Below, piece by piece: positions 34,849 to 45,656 of a stretch of DNA of 64,000 nt. Below the pieces are notes generated by a model that saw nothing but the letters and a program-made list of their open reading frames with translations, was not told the origin of the DNA and searched no databases. The stretch is from Diogma glabrata (lineage: Eukaryota > Arthropoda > Insecta > Diptera > Cylindrotomidae). The DNA is taken from contig OY856187.1 of assembly GCA_963693315.1 (NCBI GenBank), positions 390,749,269 to 390,813,268 on the forward strand, in the 5' to 3' direction. Both the position numbers and the translations under genes were made by a program. Position 1 is the stretch's first letter. The number at the start of each line of letters is the position of its first letter.

Positions 34849-35895
34849 ATATGGAGGGGCTGAAATCTCACAGCTCTGAGATATCAAGACTTCGGTCTGG
34901 GTAAAGGATTTTGATATAGTTTTCGGCAAAAAACTTTCACGAGGACATGGTTTTTAGTTTTGGACAGCGATGTATATCAAACATAACTCTTTGTTAAAGT
35001 ACAAGTATTTTTTAACTCTGTTTAAAAATTTATTACAAAACTAACACGAAACATCAATACGTTGCCGGAAAATTATAATCAAAATTCCAAAAATATTGTT
35101 AAATTAAATAAAATCAAACTTTTTCTAAAAATATTCCAAAAATTCTTACAAAATCAAAAATTAAAACTTTTCCCGAAATTCTAAAAATATTGCAAAAATT
35201 ATTACAAAATCAAAAATACAAACTTTTTCAAAATTCCAAGAATATTTCAAAAACTATAACAAATTCAAAAATTTCCGTGTCCAATTTCATTTTCAATTAC
35301 ATTTACGTCATAAAAACAGCTACATTTTTTTTTCCAAAAAATTGGCTAAAAAATAAATGAAATCATTTTTTGACACACTTGACATTATTTTTTGACAAAC
35401 TTATAATGCCATAATTCTCAATAATAATAATAAAATTCATTTCCAACAAACAAACAATTTTATTTTTTTTTCTAAAAAATTAGGTAAAAAAATAAATAAA
35501 AATCTTTCTTTTGACACACTTGACAACATTTTGTTGACAAACTTATAATGCAATAATCTAGTTTTTGATCTCACATACCTATCCCTACCATCAAGATTTC
35601 TCCAAATTTAATGTTCCTACTCGTAATCACTTAAAATGAACGTTTTTTAAGCCAAAAAAATGAAAATTTGCTATTTTTGACACACATAATGATTTTTTTG
35701 ACACACTTCTGGTACAGCTATCGAACACCGCGTCCTTTCAGACCTGTCCCTTGAGACAAACATTTTTTTTTTGCTTTTTTAGAATCAGGAGGTCCTAAAA
35801 CGTCGAGAAATGTCAAAAAAAGTGGGGACAAGAATTTCACTTTGAGCTCATGAATGTAATACTTAGGTCTTTCAGACCGAAGTAACTTAGTAAAA
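34849..35895 (+). repeat. dispersed repeat R, copy 2
   Basis: Same order as 1094-2828 but with a shorter 'aaaattccaaaaatatt' tract. It starts at 'atatggaggggctgaaatc' and ends at 'tttcagaccgaagtaac'. Together with 36376-37265 it forms a large inverted pair around a 480-bp centre. Confidence 0.7.
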
Positions 35896-36375
35896 TGCTT
35901 CTTTTTAATAGTTACAATTTTTGCGCAAAACAACATTTAACCCCTTAAGGTTTTATTTGTTTAAATAAATTTTATGTTGGAACGAACTACTTGTTTGAAA
36001 AATTTTGTGCCGGAAAAAATTATTTAAAAAAAATGTTCTGATTTTCTTGAAACTTTGATGATAGTTTAATAAAATTAAATTAATATGTATTGTTTTTTAT
36101 TTTTTCACTAGTTTTTTATTTTTTCACTAGTTTTTTATTTGTTTACTAGAAACAGGGTGGCTCGAAATTTGTTAACAAATTTAGAAATAATAAAGTTAAA
36201 AGTTAAATTGTGTTCGAACGGTTGAACCGATTTTAATAATTTTTGTTTTGTTTGAAAGGTACTTCAGTGAGGCTTTGTAAAAATATTATACGGATTAAAA
36301 AAAAATTTATATTTATATATGTATTTTGTATTTTAATTTTGTTTTTTCAAACCTTGCAATTTCAAAAAGTACTTT

Positions 36376-37265
36376 ATTTTACTTCGGTCTGAAAGACCTA
36401 AAGACCTATTCATGAGCCAAAAGTGAAACTCTTACCCCCACTTTTTTTGGCACTTCTCGGCGTTTTAGGACCTTCTGATTCTAAAAAAGCAAAAAAAAAA
36501 TGTATGTCAAGTGTGTCAAAAGAAAGATTTTTATTTATTTTTTTACCTAATTTTTTGGAAAAACATAAAACTAATAATTTGTATGACATGAAATTTTATT
36601 ATTATTATAGATAATTATGGCATTATAGGTTTGTCAAAAAAATAATGTCAAGTGTGTCAAAAAATGGTTTCATTTATTTTTTTAGCCAATTTTTTGTAAA
36701 AAATTTTTTTATTTTTTTATGACGTAAATGTAATTGAAAATGAAATTGGACGTAGAAAATTTTGAATTAGTTATAGTTTTGAAAATATTTTTGGAATTTT
36801 AAAAAAGTTTGTATTTTTGATTTTGTAATAAATTTTGCAATATTTTAAGAATTATGGAAAAAGTTTTAATTTTTGATTTGTAAAAAATTTTGGAATATTT
36901 TTAGAATTTTGAAAAATTTTCAATATTGATTTTATTATAATTTTTGGAATTTTGAAAAAAATTTCAATTTGCGATTTTGTAATAATTTTTGCAATATTTT
37001 TAGAATTTTGGAAAAAGTTTGAATTTTTAAGAATTTTTGGAATATTATTGGAATTTAGAAAAAGTTTAAATATTTGATTTTATTCTAATTTTGGAATATT
37101 TTTGGAATTCTGAAAAAAGTTTCAATTTTTGATTTTATTATAATTTATGCAATATTTTTAGAATTTTGAAAAAAATATAGTTTTTGAATTTTATATATAG
37201 TTTTAGAGTTTTGGGAAAAGTTTTAATTTTTGATTTTGTAAGAATTTTGACAATATTTTAGAGTT
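36376..37265 (-). repeat. dispersed repeat R, inverted copy 3
   Basis: It begins with ACTTCGGTCTGAAAGACCTA, the reverse complement of the end of copy 2, then the TGACAAACTTATAATG segment, then the 'aatatttttggaattttg' tract. The 480-bp spacer to copy 2 (35896-36375) holds AT-rich DNA and a GGTTGAACCGATTTTAAT segment that recurs inverted near 41300. Confidence 0.7.
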
Positions 37266-37974
37266 TTCATATCATTTATTTTCAATAGAAAAATAACCTC
37301 TACATAGCACCTTCGAAAGCGAGCTACCGGAAAAAATCCCGTTGGAGTTGTTAAATAGGCGTTAACATTTTGAAATAAAACTCCTGTGTTGGTCCTAAAT
37401 AAACTAAAATAAAAGTGTATAAAAAATCAATAGGTCCTACTAATTCTACATTATATATTCTATATATTTTTTAAATAGAATATTTAGGTTCTAATCAGTA
37501 TTTTGATACTTATTGGTCATAGAATGTCATGACTGCTCTCAATGATGTCTGATGGAAAACTGAAATTATTTAATTTCTAATTTTAACTAAGTAAAGTACA
37601 TGATTGGAATCGAAATTGATCGTAAATAGTTTTTAAAGATTAAAATGAGATGTTCATTTTGTAGTTGATAGAATTGATAGGACTTTCCAAGTTTTTAGAA
37701 TATGATAAGTATTTGGTAGGGTGTTGATTTAGGTGTTTGTTTAGGTGTAAAGTAGTATTATGAGAATCATGAGTTTGAAAATAGTTTTTTGAGATTCTAA
37801 TTAGATGTTAAATAGTATTTGAGAACGCCTACTACTTAAATCGTAGTTGAAGTTCGACTCGGGACATATTTGAATTAATTTTGTGCTTAGAATAATAATT
37901 TAAAAACAAATTTCATAACAGTAATATAAAAAATTTTATTTATTAATATTACTACAGTCACAAAATAAGATTGA
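37266..37974. other. spacer upstream of the piggyBac stop
   Basis: AT-rich, non-coding by inspection. It may contain the right end of the piggyBac element, but I did not find a matching terminal repeat. Confidence 0.35.
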
Positions 37975-39720
37975 ACTAATAGTCGTTCAGGGTGTGATAT
38001 TTTTCGAAACACTCAGGAACGTGTAGTGCAACAAGACACTGTTTGCACTCCCATGTTGTTTCGCTCCTTTTGTAATGCTTTCTGCATACTTTACATTCTC
38101 TTGATGGATGTCTTTTCTTGGTTGTTGGAGAAATATGCTGTGGAAAATGTGCCCATTGCTTAGCTTGCAGTCTAAGAGGTGTATCGCCTTGTGATTGCCG
38201 TCACCGTATTTTATAGTTTGAAACAGGTATGTTTTTTAATAGACGTTCTGCGATATCCAGGCGAAAGTCTACAATATGCATCTTTTTTTTGGGATTGAAG
38301 CGTTTCAACTTACAAAATATGACATAGCTATTGAAAAGTGCTATATCCATCGTATAAAAAAACATTTTTTTGTAACCTTTCATAAATTTTTTCATAATAG
38401 AGAAACATGATATAACTTGGTCTTGCCGATCTACACCTCCCATTCCTTTATTATATTCTATAATACAGGCTGGCTTTATAACTTTATAGAGTTCTTTTTT
38501 TTTCTTATCCAATATTTTTTTTCCCGTATCAATCATTTCTGAATTTTTATGCTTCGTAGAGAGCAAGTAAACGTCCTTCTTATCCTTCCATTTCAAAGCT
38601 AATAATCCATTAGCAGATTGGATAGCCACCTCTCCTCTTTTTAATTTTTGTTCACCTAGCGTCTTTGGCATGTTTTTTCTATTGGATCTGACAGTACCTA
38701 TAACATTCGTTTTTTTTTTCAATAAATTCAAAAATAATTGTGGTGAAGAATACCAATTATCTAAAAATATACTATATCCTTTGCCTAAAAATGGTTTCAC
38801 CATTTTCATAACAACATTCTCTGATGCACTTATAGTGGGACAATCTTATCATTTCCGGTATAAATTTGAAAGCCACTGCAATATCCTGTTTTGGATTCAC
38901 AGATTTTATAAAACTTGATGCCAAACCTAGCTCTTTTCGATGGATTGAATTGTATATACGAAAGTCTACCTTTGAACTTCATTAGTGATTCATCCAGTGA
39001 TAACATTTCCTCAGGAGAGTATATTTTTGGGAATATTTCATTGAAATATTTTACAACGCTATCGACTTTTTCGAGTTTATTTGACTTTGCCGCATTGTCA
39101 TTATTAGTGAAGTGAAGAAATCGCGTTATTTGTTTGAATCTTTTGTATGGCATTGTCTTTCTGTATATAGGTGTCTCAATTATTATTTTTTTTGACCAAT
39201 TCATATGTACGGCTGATTTCTTCACTTGAGACATAAGTATGCATAACGCAAAATAAATTTGCATTTCATCGCTGGTAGTGCTAAACCAATCTTTATCAAT
39301 AATTTTTTGTTTATCACCAGATAATGTCTGATTTGCGTATGTATTCGTTTCGTCTGCTAGCATTTCCCAAAAACCTTTGTTGAAAAATTCGTAGAATACA
39401 TCTAAACTCGAAACATTTTGTCCTAATCTAAGTAGATTTGTTGAGTTTATTCCCACCATTTCTGTAAAATCCCATATTTTCGGAATATTATCTCTCCCTT
39501 CCCACTGAATGTTATTCGTAATTATTTCGTCAGATGTAGAAACATTCATAGCAAAACTGTCTAAATCTTCGCTTTCTGAGCTACTCAATATTATCATTCG
39601 TTTACCTTGTTTTTTAACACCAAATTCACTGTCGCCACTGAACATGCTGCCTTCACTTGCGTAGTTTTCATCAAAATCACTTTCGCATATATATGTAATA
39701 TTTTTTTTTTTAGTGTACAT
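37975..39720 (-). pseudogene. piggyBac transposase with one frameshift and one stop
   Basis: ATG at 39720. The first frame runs to a frameshift near 38830 and holds the acidic N-terminus and the first DDE region (SLDESLMKFKGR, then GIKFYKICESKTGY). The second frame (38809-38201) has FLDNWYSSPQLF and YNKGMGGVDRQDQ, matching the second and third catalytic blocks of piggyBac/PGBD proteins. An in-frame TGA at 38201-38203 is followed by a Cys/His-rich zinc-binding tail (CKVCRKHYKR, WECKQC) to about 37978. Known role: cut-and-paste transposition at TTAA. The copy looks young but inactive. Terminal repeats were not found. Confidence 0.85.
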
Positions 39721-39724
39721 TTTT

Positions 39725-40251
39725 TAATGTTTTACAAAAATACTTTTGAAAAACTATACGTGACCGTTTGACGTATATATCACTTTTGAAATTAGTTATT
39801 ACTTTTGTAATGAGAAATATAAAAATTGAAGTCAAGTGATTATTAGAATTTTTTACTCGCCTACATATTAAAGTGTTACTTTATTAGTGTGATTTGCGGC
39901 TTTAAAGTATCACTTTTCAACTATTTATTTTGTTGTCATAGCTACGTCCAAAAAAGTAAAAAGCATTTGTATTTGTTTAAATTCTATGAAAAATAAATTT
40001 TTTTATCAAAGCAACCCTTAAATTCAAAATTTCATTATCCAATTAAAATAGTTGTTATCATTTGTTGTCATAGTTACACAATAATTTAGAAAAAATAATA
40101 AATATTTTGTCAAAGGTTACTTGTTCCACATATTTTTATTTTAAAATTTATGAAAAGTTATAATTTTAATTTAGAATAAACAACTTTTCTTAAAATATTT
40201 TGCTTGCGGCGAATAAAAAATAGTATATGATGCACGGACGTAAGCTATTTT
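39725..40251. other. spacer between piggyBac and hAT-A copy 2
   Basis: AT-rich. The left part probably holds the 5' end of the piggyBac element. Nothing else was recognised. Confidence 0.35.
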
Positions 40252-40259
40252 GGACTAGG

Positions 40260-40986
40260 GTTTCTCATTTCCCGTAAAAATTTAAATCTTGGGAAGCCGG
40301 GACAAAAAATATTGAAATCCCGGGAAACGCTAAAAAGCTAGCTTTTTCTAATTGGGTGGTAGAAAAATGTGCAAAATTAAAACAGCACAAAAATTGCGCT
40401 ATTGATTTTTAAATTTCCATTATTTTTAATTAAAAAAACTTCAAAAATTAAATAAAAAAGAATACATAAAAACAAAACAAAAATAAATTCAAAAAATACT
40501 AATTTTAAACCAATTTTTCAAAAAACTAGGTTGTCAATATCGCCATCACTCAATTTTGTCCGAATTTTCGTGACAAAACGTCCATTGAACCATCCGCCCA
40601 AGAGAACCATTAAACATAAATTAAGAGAAATGAAGCGCAAGTTTTAGGTATATTTCTCAGAAAAATCTACCTATTTAAAATTTGATTGGTTTTAATTTGT
40701 TGTGTTTATAGGTGTCAAAAAAACCATACAAAAAAACCATGATACCATATGTGTCAAAAAAAAACATTTTCCTAATTTTGAACGAAATTAATTACTACAG
40801 AGGGAAAAGAATTAAAAACTACTCGATTTTCGAGTGAGAAAACTGTTAATATCTTTGAAAAAAGTACAAAAAAATGTTAATAAAAATTAGCGGGATACGC
40901 GGGATCCCGGGATGAAATCCCGGGAAAACGGGATGAAAATTTACCCCCCGGATCCCGGGAAAACGGGATCCTGTTTGAGAAACCCT
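40260..40986 (-). mobile_element. hAT-A copy 2, internal deletion derivative
   Basis: TAGGGTTTCTC at the left and GAGAAACCCTA at the right, flanked by the 8-bp duplication TTTTGGAC just outside both ends. The subterminal CCCGGGATCCCGGG zones match copy 1. The interior keeps the first part of copy 1 up to the CGTGACAAAACGTCC point and then jumps to the AGAGAACCATTAAACATAAA end of the captured non-LTR piece, so about 1.4 kb is missing. It is non-autonomous. Confidence 0.85.
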
Positions 40987-42350
40987 ATTTTGGACTTAAT
41001 GTGGGTGAAAATCTCGGCTAGCGCCTCGTTTTGCAAACTCCACATCCGTCCAAAATCTTTAGCTTTACGTCCTAGTTATATTATTTTCAAATGCCTTTTT
41101 CTCAAAACAAACTACGCTTGTCTGTAATTTCAGTATGTTTTGAGTAAATAATAAATCTTTAAAAAATATAAAAATGAAAGAGAACGAAAAGGTACTTTTT
41201 GAAATCGCCATTTTTGAAAAATTAAAATTAAAAAAAACCATTTAAAATATGAATACTTTTTGTTGAAGGCCTCACTAAGTACCTTTTAAACAAAAAAAAT
41301 CCATTAAAATCGGTTCACCGATTCGAGCACAATTTTGAAATCAAGTCAAGTGATTCAAAGAATTTAATTTATATTATTGTCACGAGTGTAACTCGTGATT
41401 GTTTCACAAAGTAAAATAAATGTCTACGAGTCAGACTCGTGATTGTTTCACAAAGTAAAAGTAAATGTTCACGAGTCAGACACGTGATTGATGCACAAGG
41501 GGTTTTAATATGACACGACCTGATATTTTGAACTGTTCCTATTAGTCCAGAAAACTTTATAGAAAAACTTTCCATTTAGCGTAAATGCTTCTTTTTAAAG
41601 ATTATTTAATTGTTTTGTAGAAATTCTGCAACAAGCTGATATTTTCCAACTGTTCCTATTAGTTGGAAGTAATTGAAGATGAATTTACTCATATTTCTTG
41701 AATTCAAATACATTTTCATTTTATCCAAATAATTACTTTAATGTGTCAAATGTTTCTAGTCCAAAAAATTCCCATTATATATGGTTGTTCGATGAATTAT
41801 TATAATTTTGAATAATAACTCGTCCAATCAATAGATCAAATTCCAATGTTTCCCATTATTTATTTATTTCCAACAATACCTTTGAATTGAAAGAATTCAA
41901 ATTATTTCTTTAGTTACTTGAGTTTACTTGCTCACAAGAATCCCGAATAATTAAATTTCCCATTTTATTTAATGTGTTGTTACGTTTTTCTAACCTTACT
42001 TCGAATTGGCCTTACTCTCAATTCGATAAACGTAATTCCCAATCTCTTCCGAGTTCGATCACTGATTAGTAAGCGCAATCACCAGGTTTTATTAAGTATT
42101 CAACTCCTTAATTGTTCCACAATAACAGGAAAACAATACAGCGAACAATATTCCTACACAGTTGAAAAAGTTACTGCAATTTTTAATACACGCCTTGCAA
42201 TATGGGTTATGTATAGCAAGTTATTATTAAATTGCAAAGCAAATGTTGCATTAAAACTAATTCTAATGCAAAACTACAAGTTTTAGTACAACTCTACCAT
42301 CATAATTTATTTTTTATACTAATGGTAGAAGCTTGACAACAACTTGCTAT
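40987..42350. other. spacer with three palindromic CACGAGT repeats
   Basis: At 41381-41493 three units of about 50 bp each carry an inverted pair: CACGAGTGTAACTCGTG, ACGAGTCAGACTCGTG and CACGAGTCAGACACGTG, followed by ATTGTTTCACAAAG or a close variant. Near 41880-41960 a stretch resembles 10360-10450. No gene was recognised. Confidence 0.5.
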
Positions 42351-42353
42351 ACT

Positions 42354-43663
42354 AGGTCATTCAATAAGTCCGTAGGATGACACATAGATGGCGTTACTAG
42401 AATTTTTTCCATATGATTTTTATTTAGTACTAACCTTCAAACGATACGTGTATAAATTTGACAGCAATCTGACTATTTATTCGTGAGTTATAGCATTTTG
42501 TGTGAAGCAACTTTTGTTTTTGAAAAAAAATGGAAAAAAGTGAATTTCGAATTTTAATAAAGCATTGCTTTTTGATGAAAAAAAATACAGTGAAAACAAT
42601 GGCAACAAAACAACAGAAACCAAACAATGGCTTGATAAACATTATCCAAACTCTGCTCCATCGAGACAAATGGTGGAGAAGTGGATGGCTGAATTTAAAT
42701 GTGGTCGTACCAGCACAAAAGATGCAGAGCGCAGTGGACGCCCAAATGAGGCTGTTATTCCAGAAAACATAAAAAAAATCCACAAATTGGTTATGAACGA
42801 TCGCAAATTGAAGGTGCACGAAATAGCTGACATTGTAAAGGTAGCAGATGGTAGTGTTTTTACCATTTTACATGAACATTTGAGTATGCGAAAGCTCTGT
42901 GCAAATTGGGTGCCGCGTGAGCTCACAGTCGACCAAAAACAACAACGAATCGATGCTTCGGAGGAGTCTTTGGCACTGTTAAACCGTAAACTTAAAAATT
43001 CTATCGTAGATATGTGACAATGGATGAGACATGGCTTCACAATTACACACCAGAATCCAAAAGACAGTCAGGTGAGTGGACAGCAGTCGACGAACCGAAT
43101 CCAAAGCGAGCAAAGACGCAACAGTCGGCCGGTAAGGTGATGGCGTCTGTATTTTGGGATACGAACGGAATAATATTCATCGACTATCCCCAAAAAGGAA
43201 CCACCATCAACAGCGAGTATTACTGTGAACTTTTGGATCGATTGAAGGCTGAAATCGCAAAGAAACGGCCACATTTGCAAAAGAAAAAAGTGTTGTTTCA
43301 CCAAGATAATGCACCGTGTCACAGATCGATGAAAACGATGGCAAAATTGAATGAATTGGGCTTTGAATTGCTTACCCACCCACCATATTCTCCAGATTTA
43401 GCCCCCAGCGACTTTTTCCTGTTTTCAGATCTCAAGAGAATGCTTGCTGGAAAGAAATTTAAGTCCAATGATGAAGTAATCGCTGAAACTGAGGCCTATT
43501 TTGACGAGAAAGAGAAATCGTACTATAAAAGTGGTATAGAAAAGTTGGAAAATCGCTATACTCGTTGTATCGCCCTCGAAGGCAACTATGCTGAATACAA
43601 AAATCGAGTTTTGTCAAAATGTTGTTTTTTTCTTACTTATCCTACGGACTTATTGAACGACCT
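42354..43663 (+). mobile_element. mariner element
   Basis: The 24-bp terminal inverted repeats AGGTCATTCAATAAGTCC- (42354-42377) and the inverted right end (43640-43663) differ at one base. The left flank offers TA, while the right has TG, so the expected TA duplication is no longer exact. The length of 1310 bp is normal for mariner. It encodes a broken transposase. Confidence 0.88.
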
Positions 43664-43679
43664 GTTACTTGAAGTTTGA
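42530..43679 (+). pseudogene. mariner transposase, two frameshifts
   Basis: ATG at 42530 (MEKSEFRILIKHCFLM) is followed by a small insertion and a shift into the frame of 42565 (QWLDKHYPNSAPS, ERSGRPNEAV, GSVFTILHEHLSMRKL). A second shift near 43010 leads to the catalytic domain: MDETWLHNYTPES, FHQDNAPCH and SPDLAPSDFFLF, the three aspartates of the DD34D triad. The helix-turn-helix and catalytic residues are present, so it is a fairly recent but inactive copy. It would cut and paste the element at TA sites if intact. Confidence 0.88.
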
Positions 43680-45332
43680 AAGCAACTTACTAATGCAAAG
43701 AGCATTAAATTTATTTTTAAAGCAAGCTTTGCATTGTTTTATAATGGAGACTTCCGTAGGACTTATATGTGTAGCAATTTGCATTACATATTCAGCTTAT
43801 TTTTAACTGTGTAACTAGAATATTCTTCCAACAGCTTCAGAAACTCCAACGATTTATTGTAGAAATTTCCAGTTCACAACGTTCAAAATAATACACAAAT
43901 TATTTCTACTAAATAACATTTATAACTTTATTCACAATAACTAATTTAATAATCATTTTTATAATTTTAACTTTACTATCGCAGGTTTAAAATAAACCTA
44001 ATTACTAATCTACAAGAGGGAATTGCTTATATACTCTTCCGCTTAATTCTAGACAATTCGATGTCACATTCTAGAAACCTTGAGAAAACAGTAGAATATT
44101 CGATTAATTTACGTTATGCTGATTTGATTCATAAAATCATTCAATTTTATTCGTTGTCGACCTAAGTTCTACGAAATACAACAACAACACTTTTCATTTC
44201 ATTAATTTGTTGTAGTATTTTGTTGATTTGATTTTCCTGGAAGTGACCGTAATCGTCTTGATTTTTCTGTAATCGTAACAGTATGAAGATCATTCTTTTG
44301 ACACACTTAATGATTTTTTCGATACACTTTTGGTACAGTTATCGAACCCATCGTCCTTTGTGCTCTTACCATTCACAAAACCTATTTTGGTCGCTTCAGT
44401 AGTTTTTTTTAGTTCTCTTTGGTGGTGTGTGACGACCGGTCGGCCGACGAACTCACATTTGTGTTTGCTTTTTTAGAATTTTGTTAGGTGTAAATGTATT
44501 AAAAACGATAAAATACCACATTATGCAACATTTCTATTAAAAAGCAAATAAGCAACATTGATATATTAAAAAAAACAATTTTTGTTTAAAACATTGTTTT
44601 TTTGGAAAAAAAAAAACAATTTGTTTTGAACATTGTTTTAAACAGTGTTTACAACAAAAGTGGTTAAAACAAACCAAGTCTGTAGAGGGAAGAGGTGGGT
44701 AGGGGCGTCAAATCTGATTCTTACCTAGGGCGTAATTAAGCTTCGTCCCGGCTCTGTCAACAGGATTTGAACTTCAGCTAGTTGAACATTCACAGTGACT
44801 GCCAGCAATGGTGGCTACTATGTTTCTGCATTAGTGGTACTGTATCAGACCTAACGATAAGAACAGATCCCTAACCTCGATTTACTTGACTGTAACAATT
44901 TTCTAGTTCAACTGTAGTTCAATAGTTCAAAAATTTCAAACATGTTTGTAATTGATGATCAACTTCACAGAGAACATTTGCAATGCAACCATATTAAATG
45001 ATAATCTATCGAATAGAAAACAGGTATCAGGTATGTTATCGCATAATTTTTCAACCTAACGACTTTCGCCTAAAGTTGAGTTCATTTGACTTGTTAAACT
45101 GTTTTGATCTAATCTGATATTGTTTGTTCATTTCTATACTTCGTTTCACTTAATATTTGACTATAATATACATTTCCTACAACGTAGCAAAATTTATCCT
45201 ATTCTACGATTATTTTACGTGAATAGTCCTTCACAAAAACACAATTTTATCAAGTTTAATGAAATGATTCAAAAAGGATATTTTCGAAAACTACAAAAAG
45301 TTGTTTTGGACTAGAAAAAAAATTCACCTTTC
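43680..45332. other. spacer between mariner and Gypsy
   Basis: AT-rich. A fragment of repeat R (TTGACACACTTAATGATTTT and the following GGTACAGTTATCGAACCC) lies at 44285-44480. A short open frame at 45120-45314 has no recognisable relation. Confidence 0.4.
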
Positions 45333-45337
45333 ATATG

Positions 45338-45542
45338 TGTAATGTATATGCAATCGGTACCCATGTAAACGCATATGTTTTAGTACCGACATGTTTTTAC
45401 TTATGACAACTCTCTATTTTATATACTAAAATATATAATGTGTTTTAAGACTCGTGCTAACCAACATTAAAATAATAAATAAATATATTGTTCATGGTTA
45501 ATTAATACTTGTGTTTAATTCAAGAAGATTAAGAACACAACA
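45338..45542 (+). repeat. 5' LTR of the Gypsy element
   Basis: 205 bp, from TGTAATGTATATG to AAGAACACAACA. It contains a TATATAA-like stretch near 45433 and AATAAATAAA near 45472, which would serve as promoter and polyadenylation signals. By eye it is identical to the 3' LTR. Confidence 0.9.
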
Positions 45543-45656
45543 ATTGGCGACGAGAAGTATAAAATTAAATATTATTAGTTTTAAATTATCAAGAATTTAA
45601 ACTCACAATAACCTTAAAAAGACTTAGGTTATGTAAAAAAGTTTTCACGTGCAACA

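Noticed and set aside
35938..40025. TTAA-flanked ends for the piggyBac copy
   Set aside because: CCCTTAA-like words occur at both sides, but I could not find matching inverted terminal repeats.
42430..43379. Minus-strand frames over the mariner
   Set aside because: They are antisense shadows of the transposase.
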